Below are positions 24,960 to 38,200 of a stretch of DNA of 64,000 bases, piece after piece. Below the pieces are notes generated by a model, which saw nothing but the letters and a program-made list of their open reading frames with translations, was not told the DNA's origin and ran no database searches. A program made the translations under genes and the position numbers. Origin of the DNA: Owenia fusiformis. Taxonomy: Eukaryota > Annelida > Polychaeta > Sabellida > Oweniidae. The stretch is taken from contig CAIIXF020000009.1 in NCBI GenBank assembly GCA_903813345.2, positions 21,417,759 through 21,481,758 on the forward strand. The letters are read 5' to 3'. Positions within the stretch are counted from its first letter, which is position 1; the number at the start of each line of letters is the position of its first letter.

Positions 24960-25800
24960 TTTCGTATTTTAGATCTAATAAAGTATCATGTCACCATACT
25001 TTAAAAAATCTCTAAGTAACAGCGAATTCCTGTTAGGCAGCCATTTTGAATTTTCTGAGGCACAAATCAGAAGAACAATACAATAATTATGATGTACCCC
25101 ATATTTCCTTCAATTTGAGTACAATATAGCCATACTTTGAAGAGATCAGAAAAATTATGGTGAAATCCCACATAGGTTTGCTATTTTGAATTTTACGAGG
25201 CAAAAAACAGAAAAATGATACTATATTTGCATTCAACTCTAAATTACCTTTCATTTGAGTATTTTAAAGCTATACTTCAGAAAGATCTCAATATTGACAC
25301 AAATTCCTGTTGGCAGCCATTTTGGATTTTCTGGGGCACAAATCAGGAAAACAATACCATATCTGTGATCTACCCTAAATTTCCTTCAATTTGAGTATAA
25401 TTCCAACATGAGGCAGCCATTTCGAAATAGGAGTCCCAAATTAGAAAAACGATACAATATTTGCAATCTTCTCTAAATTGGCTTTCATTTGAGTATAATA
25501 AAACTATATTTTAGAAAGATATCAAAATTAACGCAAATTCCTGTTTTCTGACAGCCCCTGGGGGTCAGGCTGAAAAATTCGGAATATATGTTACATAGAT
25601 AGATGTTGTGAATATACAATCACAATTTCAAACAATAATATTATTTCATTGGTTTAAAATGAAAAACTAAAGATTTTTTTTGCATAAAACTATTCACCAA
25701 TATACATCTTTCCACCAATTTTGAAACAAATCCATCCACTAGTATTTGAGCCATCTTCCAGATGGACGGATGAAGGGCTTAACTATATCCCTATCGAACT
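24960..25800. repeat. Satellite of ~145-bp units with GGACGGATGAAGG terminal module
   Basis: Four diverged units share GCAAATTCCTGTTGGCAGCC, ATTTTGAATTTTCTGAGGCA and CTTCAATTTGAGTATAAT. After the last unit comes TTTGAGCCATCTTCCAGATG, a GGACGGATGAAGG stretch and TCGAACTTCGTTGGGATAA, a terminal module that recurs at 61.7 and 63.2 kb. So the satellite appears to be the body of a dispersed repeat. Confidence 0.6.
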
Positions 25801-26177
25801 TCGTTGGGATAACATTTTACAATTGATATGGATAGAGGTCTGGAGGTTGTCTCATCTTATTGAGATGACAAACAGAATCAAATAAGTTGATAAATGACTA
25901 GTTTCCAATTTCTCGTGTTATCTTTGATTAGACCAACTGAGTCACCAAGCTTTCATTCAGGTATTACATCCATTTTCTTCCAGAAATGATTTCTATGGCC
26001 CTTGATTACATCAGCTGATGCTTTGGTAATCTACAACTTCTAAGGTGGTTTTAACAAACCTTGGTTAAGTTATAGCAAATGAAACCTTGTGAATCATGTT
26101 GTTTTGATCTCATCTATAACATGTTCCCAGCCAGTGTTTTAAATGTCATAGATTCAAACATGAAACATCACATTGGC

Positions 26178-26183
26178 TTTTAT
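26178..26183 (-). terminator. Candidate poly(A) signal for RPL34
   Basis: AATAAA on the minus strand, 40 bp downstream of the RPL34 stop codon, a spacing normal for ribosomal protein genes with short 3' UTRs. Confidence 0.55.
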
Positions 26184-26222
26184 TTTTTTATTTTTAATAA
26201 TAGTCCCCTTTTTACAGATAAA

Positions 26223-29200
26223 TTATTTCTTGGTAGCTTCTTTCTGTGCCTTGAGTACCCGGGCAACAATCTTCTGTTCTTCAATTAGGAAAGCACGCAC
26301 GATCCTGCAATTGAAGAAATAATTTATCAGTACATTAAGTTAAGTTGAAAAAAATAGAGCAAAACCTCACATACATTAATTTATGCAATGTTGACAGAAT
26401 TAGGTGATTAAACTGGCTAATAACAATGCAAAAATACATATCTTAATCTCGTGACCCAACATACTCGTTTACATTTTAATCATCACTACTGACCTCAGAC
26501 TACAAAATTGCATTCATAAACTGTACATGACTGTTTCAGATCGGCAAATTGTATTCATCATTGGTTGCATTCAATACTTTGATATTGCAGGGGTTTCATT
26601 AGGAGCAGACAACATGTGATTTTCACCCGCTGTTTTCACAAAATCGCCTGTTGTTTTAAAGGACTTTTCAACTTTTCCATGTTTAATTTATGATTTCCAT
26701 TAATTTTGCTATCAATTGTTGTTCTCATTTATTTAGCCTTTTGTGAAAAGTTCTAGTGAAACTCCTGTATAGTATTTTTTATGCATTTACATTAACAAAT
26801 ATGTCTTGATTGTTAGGAGTATATATGACACTTTATATTTTGTCTGGAAAAATCAGCTCAGATAATTTTTCGATCAAATTAAATATAAAGTCACATTTTC
26901 AGATTAATTAAATGGCAATGTTTACAAACTACGCATTTTTCAAAGAAATGCTCAAGAGATATGCAGGGCAGTTGATTCTTTCCTACCAGTTCAGTTAAGT
27001 GTGAACACAAAAAATCGAACACTTGAGTGTTGTTGTAGGAGTCTTTCACAAGTGTTCAATCAAACACTATTTTGTCAACTATAAAAATCAAAACAGTGAA
27101 TTCTGACATAAAAAAATAGTCAGATTATTCCTCTTGACATTGCATACCTGCCAACCTACCGTATTTTTACGGGAATCTACCGTAAATTTTTCGTTTTTCC
27201 GTAAAAAAATGACAAACTACCGTAAAAAAATACCATCTTTTTCCCGTAAAAAAATCTACCGTATTTTTTTCGAAATCTACCGTAAATTTTTTTTTTTAAA
27301 CTCGTTTATTCCATGAGAACAGCCGTAAAATCTACCGTAAACTTTTGAAAATCTACCGTAAATTTTCGAAAATCTACCGTATTTCTGCTAAAATCAACAG
27401 TATTTTTGTTCAAACTACCGTAAAATTTCCCGTTATTGTTGGGAAATGCTGAAAAATGGAAGTCTTCCTGTACTGTCCCTGTAATATTTCTTCACCAACC
27501 CGAATATAAATAGGTATCGGCAGGTCTGTGGTTATCAGGTTATTGAGCATTTATCAAAGTAAGCTTGCGTGTAAGCTTGCGTCCAAACACCAACTACCAC
27601 TAGCTAGAAAGAATTCGTTCTGCCATGATTTTTGTAGTTAACCAAACCCTTTTGTACACAGATATGAGCGTAGCGCCTATTACGCAAAATACGCACAGGC
27701 GTACCAAATGAATTTGAAAAAAATAAAAATTTGTTAAAATGCATTAATTTATTTGCGAATTTATTGATGCTTCCTACCGTGTCTGTATTTTTACGATTGT
27801 CAACATTTAAAGTTGATAAAAACGCTTAGATTCCATCAAATAACGTACTTGAAAAAATATTTCCCGGGGAAGCAAATCGGCCACGCAATCAGGCATCCCC
27901 GTGTGTGCATACCGACTCAAAATATTGTTTTAGCGTATGAAATATGCGTAGTTTGATTTGTTAAATCAATTTGTTTACAGTACGATAAAATGTTGTATTT
28001 TTCATCAGAACACATTATATCAGTAACAAATACAATTAAAAAATAAAGCATTGAGTTTGGGTTTATTATAAAAGTATTGTGATATCCGAATCTGAACGAT
28101 GTCTCAGGGGAAAGGTTTCAGCAAATGCTCATAACATATTATTTTTGAAAGACAATTGATCTGTACTTATTTTCTATTTGTGCCAGACAAACACATTGAT
28201 ATCATTAGAGACTTGCGAGTGAACAAATCAATATTTAATACCATATGATTCCAATGTTATATGAACATTATGTCTGTCATTTCAATTCGTTAAAGTGATA
28301 GATCATCTAAGATGATGAGTAAAAACGTGTAAAATCCATATTTTGTATTTCAGTAAATGTTTCATTGGTATTTCCAAACTTACATCCTGATATCTAAAAA
28401 AACTGGTTAGAAGGTGAATAAAAGTGGAGATATGAATATTGTGTTCGTATTTTGAATCAATCTAGATTTATTGTAAAAGAGTTGTAAAATAGTTGTATTC
28501 ATATACATGTACATTTTGCTGAAACATTAAAATCCAAAGTTGCTGTCAGTCCATTGTAGGCATGGTAAATGAAGAATAAAAAGTGTTTAGTCTCTATTTA
28601 TTCTTGAAAATAGTTTTATGACGTGCACGGACCTGGGGACAATTCGGGAAATACGGACTAATCTCAGCTTTGAGCGTTAATCTCTGCCTTATTTAAAAAG
28701 CTAACTATGTGTTTTACATATCATTTTGAAGTATTTTTTATTCGCATTTCAGTGAAATTATTTTTCCTTCAAAATTTTGATGGGATCCAACATTTTTTTA
28801 AAGTTAAAAATATCCCGACATCGTCAAATACGCTGTAAGACGTAACACTTTACGCTTATAGGGCTCCTTGAAATTGGGATAACTTTTGAAATAATGATCA
28901 AAATCCCACTAAAATTTCACAATTTATTCAATGGAACATGTTCATTTATGACGTCACAATTGCTTAACGGCTCCCGCTCAAATCATCGTATATGAACGCT
29001 TTTAAAATTTTCAAAATTGTGTAAGGTTTTGAAGGCGAATGGGACGAGCAATAAGTTTACCTTTATTTAACCTTCTAATCTAAGTCTGATTTGAAAGAAA
29101 AATTAACAGCACAATATTGTAATGGCGAAATTTACAAAACAACAATCAGTTTGTTTATTTTGCAAATAATATTAAAATAAGAGCTGGTTTTCGAGACTTG

Positions 29201-32200
29201 AAAAAATGTGACGCATCGATTTTTTACCACAAATTCCATACATATCAATTTTTACCAACGCCCCAAGTGGATTTCTTGACCGTTTTTCAAAATTCAAAAA
29301 CATTTTTGAAATATTGTCCTCGAGATCTTGCTACCCTGTGAATTTTGTGATGATTAGATAAGGATAAAGTATTTTATTTTTAGGTTGACTAAACTTGACA
29401 AAAATGTGACGCGTCGTTTTTGACGTTGTAAGGCTGTTTGCGCCCTATGCAGCTCACTGTTTTGTCTTGGTTTTTGACGCCATAATGTTACGCTAATTGT
29501 CCCCAGTTTCGTGCGACTATATCTATTTTTTCTTGAAAATAATAGTTTCGTATAATTCTCAGGTGGTAGTTCTGCTTTACAAACTGTAATTATCAAAAGC
29601 ACTCTTGCAGTAAAATATGTATTCACAATAACAAAAACAATATGACCACGTAAACATTGTATTAATATAGAAAACCGCATTGTATAAAGGTTTAACTACC
29701 GCATTTTTCAAAATCTACCGAAAAATACCGCATTTTGGCAAATCTTTGGCAAGAGTACCAGTTTTTCAAAAAATTACCGTAAAAACTACTGCAAGTTTCA
29801 AAATCTACCGTAAAACTACCGCATTTTTTCAAAATCTTCCGCAAAAGTACAGTTTTTTCCTAAAATTACCGTAAAAACTACCGCAATTTTCGAAATCTAC
29901 CGTAAAACTACCGCATTTTTTCAAAATCTTCCGCAAAACTACCGGTTTTTTAAAAAAACTACCGCATTTTTTCAAAATTTACCGTAAAACTACCCCATTT
30001 TTCAGAATCTTCCGCAAAACTACCGCTTTTTCAAATTCCTACCGCAAACCTCTGAAACTACAGTATTTTTTAAAAATCTACCGCAAAAACTACCGTATTT
30101 TTTTAAATCTACCGCAAAAACTACCGTTTTTTTAAAAATCTACGGCAAAAACTACCGTTTTTTCTAAAATCTACCGCAAAAACTACAGCAATTTTGTTGA
30201 AAAATACCGCAAAAACTACCGTATTTTGAAAAAATCTACCGCAAAAATACAGCAATTTTAAAGAAATCTACCGCAAAATTTTGGTCTTAGGTTGGCAGGT
30301 ATGCATTGTGTATGTTCCAGTAATGACTGTTTTAAAATCATGCCTCTCGAGAAATTTTTGATATTCCTCAAAATGCTCCATTGTAAATTCAAGCTGACAA
30401 TAAAAACATCCTTTAAAGGTTGACTTGACATGTAGGCCTAGTAGGCAAAAAAATAGAATAAATGAAACAAAAACTGTCAATTATGTTATGTACTTCACAG
30501 TACTATGGATTGAAAAAGATAAATAATCACAGACATTGTTAAGAATAATCTCAGACATTGTTAAATCATTCTCTTTTATCATTATCATAAGTACACACTA
30601 CACAGTGGAGAATCAGAGTTGATGAAAGTAATAGTATGTAGATTCATGTACGAGGGGTGATCAGGAATTTCTGGACCGTTGACTCTATTTTTGCCATTTT
30701 TTATCCTTTCTTACTGATTTTTTCACATAATATAACCCAAATAAATAGCATCACATCATGAAGATTTCATTGTTCTATGACATCATTATCCCATTATTTT
30801 TGTCACCTTGGTAATCGGTGACGCGACAAGGTGGAGCTCAGAAAAATACCAAATTTGAAAATCAACAGTAGTTTTATATTACATTTTTTGACACTGTATT
30901 CATTGCTGAATATGTTACAAACATCCTCAAATAGGTTGTACTATATCATTAAGTATATTCATTAATGTTCATAATAACTGGCATTATTCTTCTATCAATT
31001 CTAATCCTCCAAAGTAGTTACCAGCATTTTGTAAGCATTTGTTATGCCTTTTCACCTATTCCTGAAAGATGTGATACAGGCCGTCTTTGCCTACAAAATG
31101 TGATTGTTTCCATCGGCTGTGGCTGTGTACCACACGCACCGTATTCCCAATGCCGTGTACCACACGCACCGTATTCCCCAGACTTAGCTGACTGTGATTT
31201 CTATCTTTTCCCAACAGTGAAGACAAAATTATGAGGTATCCACTTTGAGGCCAGTAATGAGATCATTTAGGAATTCACACACCACGTCTTTCAGGACTGG
31301 GTGAAAAGACATAACAAATGCTTACAAAGTACTGGTAACTACTTTGAAGTATTATAAATGATGGAAGAATAATGACAGATGCACATTAATGAATATACTT
31401 AATGAAATAATACAACCTAGACAGTATGTCACATATTCAGCAATGAATACAGTGTCCAAACATCATATAAAATTACTGTTGTTTTTCAAATTTGGTATTT
31501 TTTCATATTACTGTTGTTTTTCAAATTTGGTATTTTTTCTGAGCTCCACCTTGTCGCGTCACCGGTTACCATGGTAACAAAAATAATAAGATAATGATGG
31601 CATAGAATAATGAAATCTTCGTGAGGTGATCCTATATATTTGGGTTATATTATGTAAAGAAATCAGTAAGAAAGGATAAAAAATGGCAAAAATAGAGCCA
31701 ACGGTCCAGAAATTCCTGATCACCCCTCGTAGAAACATAAGGCAGCACTTATGTTGAGCTTAATGGAACATCTTCCCATTCCCAGTGGTTAGAAAAGATT
31801 TCTCTGAATTACTTAGAATAACTTACCTGCTTCGTACACATCTGTGACACCTGGATCCTCCATATGTGCGGCTTACTGACTTGTGGCGTTTTGACATGGC
31901 CATCAGTTCCTTAGGTCTGGCAGGGGTAATCTACAAAGTAACATGACAGTGGTATCAGTCATATGGTTGCAACTTTAAGTACATTGTACAAAGAATAAAT
32001 CAATAAAGTACATTGTATGTAAAGAACACACTTGTTCAAAAGTAACATTACAGAGTATTGTTGTTGTTACTGTACAAAAATGATGAATTTGAACAAATTT
32101 TGAAAGAAAATATTCAACCAAAAGAAAAATGTGATAAATTTTGTGCAGTGCGAATACCCGGCCCCAGGAATTTAGAAATTTGGCAGACTAACAATTTGGC

Positions 32201-35200
32201 AGATCTACCATATTAAGTAGAAGTACTGTAAATTGCTTTATTTGACGGCTGTTTTTTAAAAAACTCCCCAGGACCTAAAGTGTCATTGAAAATACTTTCG
32301 ATACTTTGATTGTAACCACATTTTATTAAATTTTAGCTCATACCTGAAGGTAAAATCCCTCGTCTCACCTAAAACTAACCTAGCTAAGTGACTTCCTAGC
32401 TTGCCCTCCAATATTCATAATTAACTGATCGGTAAATCCGCCGAATTAAATAGCAGCCAAAATTTCAAAATTTGCCCTATCCGCCAAATTAAATAGTGCC
32501 AAATTAAATCAATTTATAGTACATAGCCTACATTGTATGTGTGTAACAAATATTTCCAACTTAACATCTTAAGATTTATAGTTTTTATGTTCTTTGTCAG
32601 GATTCATTTAGATGAAAATAATTAGTGCTAATGTCGTTGTGTACTTCAGAGCGCTGTGGAAAAGATAATAATCATGGTACATCATTGAACCAATCTTTTC
32701 TATCATCATAGGTACACATTCACTTATCAAAACTGTTAATAGAGTATGTAGAAGATAGTTTACTCACTCCATGGAGCTTTACTTTGCAGTCTCCACATTT
32801 AGGGATGCTTCCAAGCTTCTTCTTGTAAAGGTACACAAGTTTTCCACCTGAGTTAAAAATAAAAATAGTTAAAGCATTAAATAATATCTTATTTTACTGC
32901 CATCATTTCACAATGGTTGATCAAATTTATGTGTACTTCAGAGCGCTGTGGAAAAGATAATAATCACAGTTATCATTGAACCAATCTTTTCTATCATCAT
33001 ATGTACACAAACAGTGGAGACGATTAGGCCGTTTAACGTTTATTCCGACAATTGACGTCATTGTGCGTTAATTGCCAGGTATCGAGTTAATTGACGTACT
33101 TCAAATTCATATTGATTAGCCCTTATTTTCATTGCATTTCATTTCAGAAAAATACTTTTTTTGTGATATTTACATACAGGTAAGCTTAAATTTTGAATTA
33201 TTTAGCATATGGAAGAACATGACTTTACTTCTTTCTGTTTCAACCAAGTTTTTAGATGCAGAAACACAATAGTATAATCACTTGAACAACTGACTACCAA
33301 ATATCAGGATGGCTTATTTTGCAGTTAACACCAACGAGAGAGGCATCTGGGACATGTTTATTACAATTTGGGCAACATATTTTAATATAACTACACTCCT
33401 CAAAAAAAGTTAAGGACCAGTGGTTTTCCTCATAGGTTTACATGTTAACCCCCATATTTGTTTGAACGACTATTTTCTAAGCGTGGAACAAGAGAAATCC
33501 CAATAAAGTAAATAAATCTGTATCTTGATTCTATTCCTATAAAGTCTGCAGCGTTTCAATGTTATATCTCCATTATATTGGGTCAAAATTTGATGTCAAA
33601 ATTGATGAATTTCATGAAATGTAACAAAAATGGGGAATGGTTTGGTTGCCATAAGTCATATGAGGAACGATCCATCCATCCGATTGCTCTCAAAATTGAA
33701 ATTGTAAGAGACTACGGATTATTTAACGCCGTCCTTACATTAGATGGACCCCAAAAAATAATGTTGGACGGAAAAATAAAAAACTCCAGAGTCCCTTGGA
33801 CGCACTTTATTTTTACAGCAATTTCCAAAAACCTTACCTCTTAGAACACTCAAACAGTAGTACAAATGAAAGAATATAAATTGGCCTACCTTGTGAAGAC
33901 AAAATCTAAGTATAATAGGCAGATAATCAGCAGTGTTTCAGAGAAACACGGAGATAATTATCTTACTGTAATTCGGCCACCATTTTGATTGACCTCTAAA
34001 ACCAAAACATCATTGCTTTGAGATTAATGGGTCAGTAGCAAAAAACCTTTATCACTGTCCTGCCATCTTTCAATGGATACTATTATTAACAATTAGCCTA
34101 CGCATAAACTTGACAACAAACTGTTTAATTAATACAATTGATCTTTTTGGCATTATCTTACATCATAGTGAGAAAGCACAAAGGGCAACATTTGAAAACA
34201 AATAAAATATTACAAGTCAAAAATACATATCAAACTATTGAATGTTGATCTTTATATTTCATTGAGATTGATAATGTGTCAGAAAGGAATATTGAGTTTA
34301 TTAATTTACATCAGAGTGAGGAGGAACAAGGGGCAACATTGAAAAACAAAGTAATTAAGAAAAAAATTAATTACAATCAATTATGTATTATAAATATTAT
34401 TATTGGAAATTTTTTGCCGAGATATGCCAGAATGCACCAGAGAGGGTCTAAATTACAAAATTGTCTGAGCTAGTATGTACCTACAGTACATGTATGTGTA
34501 TTATTTGAACAGATTTAGATAAAAAGAGGAAAAATTGAATTATCATTACATCCTTCATGTATTGACAATGATGATAATGAGCATTATGAAATGTTACAAT
34601 AAATATGTTTATGTAGTTGTAAGTTTAGTTAATATAAAATCACTCCATAAGACTACATGGTAAAAAAGACAAAAATGCCTTACATTTGTGTTACTTTAGA
34701 AAAAAACGAGTACTTGAATTTGCTTTATCCAATTTTTTCATTTTTAATTAGTTTCAGGCCTTTAATTTTTTGGACCCACTTTTTTTGGTTTGGACTCCAT
34801 TTTTTTTTACCGTGGGGTCCATTGGACCCACTTTTTGGTAACACTAAATAAAACGCTGAAGAGATAATTAAATTTGCTAAATTGTCCATTCATCAAAAAT
34901 ATGATTTAATTGTCCAGGCTTTACAAAAGATAATGGTTTCAAATTCAATAATTTTTTAATGATCCTCTTATTGAAATAACACAGGTGGTTCAGTGAGGTG
35001 GTCAAAATTACTTTAACGCTCCGTATCGCTAATTTTAACAACATATGCGAGACATTTAGCAAGTAAAATCATTCAATTTTCTACAAAGAAAATATTTTTA
35101 ATAAATGTTTTACTGAATAGATATTTCAAAATCTGAGTTGCCCCTAAGCCACCATTCCCCATTTTAAGTAATGGTCATGTGACTAGCACGATACAGGAAA

Positions 35201-38200
35201 AATGGGGAATTTCGAAACAACAATTTTTGGGCACTTTTATTGCAAATTTCAGGTATTTATTGTGTTTGTGGTATAAAATATAATCCCCAGACATAAATGA
35301 ACATCCATACTACATACCGGTATTTGATTAAGTTTGGAGCCTTTTTTGCTCTTAAATTAACATCTTTAAATGACCTAATCGTCTCCACTGCCAAATAGAA
35401 CAACATTGTTCTGTAGTCTATTGATTGTTTATTTAGGCAAAAACAAATGCACTTTGAAAATGTGATTTAAAACAAAAAAGATTTAAGCTACTTTGGAGAA
35501 AGAGTTGTCATCTCAAGAGTTATGATTCAAAGACGATATAAACAAAATTAGATTACCTGGAGTTTTGGTTCTGTTTCATATAACAGCAGCATCCAGCACA
35601 ATATATGAAAATAGAGGTAAGAAAATATGTTAGATTTGGTTAGTTGAGCATGCTTTAAAACAGAGGGTTGAGATTCTTATTAAATTCCTACAGATACTAG
35701 ATTCGGAATCTTATTTTAACAGATCAATAACAATGCAATTTGTAAAGAACATCATGAAAGAGGAAATACTCCAAGATGGAATATAAAAAATATAATATAA
35801 ATATAAAAATATGATATAAAAAATAGTATTAGAATGTGTACTTCAGAGCGCTGTGGAAAAGATAATAAATCATAAACATCATTGAACCAATCTTTTCTAT
35901 CATCATAGGTACACACTCGACTCATCGATTCAATTTCTCTTCCTGACCATACTGTCTTCACGTGTCATGATTTCACTAGGTAACCTAGGTTACCAGAGGT
36001 CGTGGTATTAGCAGTTAATACGTGGTAATAGCATATCATTCTCTTATTTTAGGAAGTCAAACTTATAAATGGAATATTGACTCAAAGTTTAGCAAAGTTG
36101 TTCAATCTAAATCATTACCAGAATAGATGCCGCAGCAATTTTAGTAGGATACTCATAGATTCTGACAAGATTCATGTGTAGATAAAGTAGGATCAGTAGC
36201 TCAATAAATATTGCTCAAGATGAGACACCAAAGAAAATTTCAAATTTTAAAATAATGATTGTGCATATGTTTCTGATATATATATATGAGACAATTCATA
36301 CCTCATTCGTTAGAATATTGTTATTTACCTTTCATCATAATGAATGGTATACAAGCAATACTGCGTTCATAAGAGGCCAAAAATAGTAGTGGTATAACGA
36401 GTGACTCGGGTAATCAACTAGAACTTGAATAAGCCTAGCAAAATGATCAATCAATTGAAAATTCGTGATCCTGAAAATTTCTGAGAAAATTGCGATTTAC
36501 CCCCAATAGGGGGTAAGTCCCATCACTTATCGGTGGGCTCTTGACTGTCCAAATCTGAATGATACCCTCGTGATTTAAGATATGTGACGTCAGCATTTTA
36601 CAATGATATTTGGACAGACAGGAGCCCGGAAAAAGATTTGGTGTCTCAAGGAATATTTACTACTTTTTTCAAGGCCCGACTTCGTCGCTAACATGCTAAA
36701 TATAAGAGTTAGCTGACGTTTGGGAGTCTGACTTACCTTCTAAAGGTTAGAACCAGAATCTTAATGAAACCATATCACCTTTGTTGCGTCGATGATGATG
36801 CATAAACTAGGGCCGGAACGATTAGTCTAACTAGTTGGATACGACGAAAGTTGGGCTGATAGTCGACTTTGATTTTGAAAAATCGATCGTCGAAGACATA
36901 TCCCCGGGAAAAATTGTGAAGAAAAGTTCATAAATAAACGTTCACTCACCTCATTTTTGTGATGTTGTTATGTATTTTCCTTACTTATCCAGCCCAAAAT
37001 GCATGTTTCTACTCTTCAAAACACTTCAAACATATGCTATAAACAGATTCACTTCTTTATTCGATACTAATTGAAGTTATTTAACTTTTAAAAAGTTTAC
37101 TTTTAGCGATCAATTAAAGGCCGCCGAAGCACTTCATTTTTAATTGGCAAGAATATAGTCCCACACATTTATCATTTTTATAATGTGCTATCATGCAATA
37201 TGGGTATATGTGCCATCGCAAATCGCAATGATCACCCGTGACCGTTAGGGTAAAGTATTCCCATATGGGAGACTTCCCTTTTGAGTTTGACATTTTATTT
37301 AAATATTGCGCGAATTCAAACTAAGTAGTTCCGGTAACGGTCAAGGTCAGCGGAAGTAAATAGAAGAAGACGTTTATTTACAACAATGATAAATTCTAGT
37401 TGAATTATTGCATAAAACAACACAAATACACAATATAAACTTTAAAAACGATCGATTTATTATATTTGATACATTGTTTATACAAGAAACAGAGTACTAG
37501 GAGAAACAAATCTGTAAATGCGGCAAAAACTGATGACAGATAAAGGTAATATTTTATTTTTATTTTTTCCGAAGCCAGGGGGCAACTAATCGATGACGAC
37601 TCAACTAAGACACCTCAACTAGTCGACTCCGAAATTCATAGTTGGTTCTGGCCCTAGCATAAACATAGCATTTGATAGAAATTAGTGTAAATGCTTTTCC
37701 GACTTTTTCATTTTTCATCAATGTTGACTTCCGGGAAGGCGTTGTAGTTATCACGAAATAACGTATTGACCCTTGAACTTTACTTTGTTGACGTGTCAAC
37801 CAAGCATGTCTGGTGTGAAAATTAAAAGAATATTAAGCAATGTTCTACATCCGCCAAGCTAAGTGAAGTAGCCAATATTTAAAATTACCAATTTCAAGTG
37901 AAGTACGCAACGAATGAAACTGCGTGATCTACAGTCCCACTATTTGTCTGAACGAAATGCTACGTAGAAATATGAGCTGTCTGCTGTATTAGTCGATTAA
38001 TAGAGTAAGACCTGTTGGTGATGCTTTATAATTTAGACCAAAACATTGAAGAACATACGAACCTGTAAATCGTGAAAACAACGCCAGGTCAGGCCTTGAA
38101 AAAAGTAGTAATGAGCTACTGATCCTACTCCAAAAGAATCTGTGAGGACACTCACAGAAAAGGTCATTTTAAAAGTGTACTTACATCTTTCTTCTGTTGG

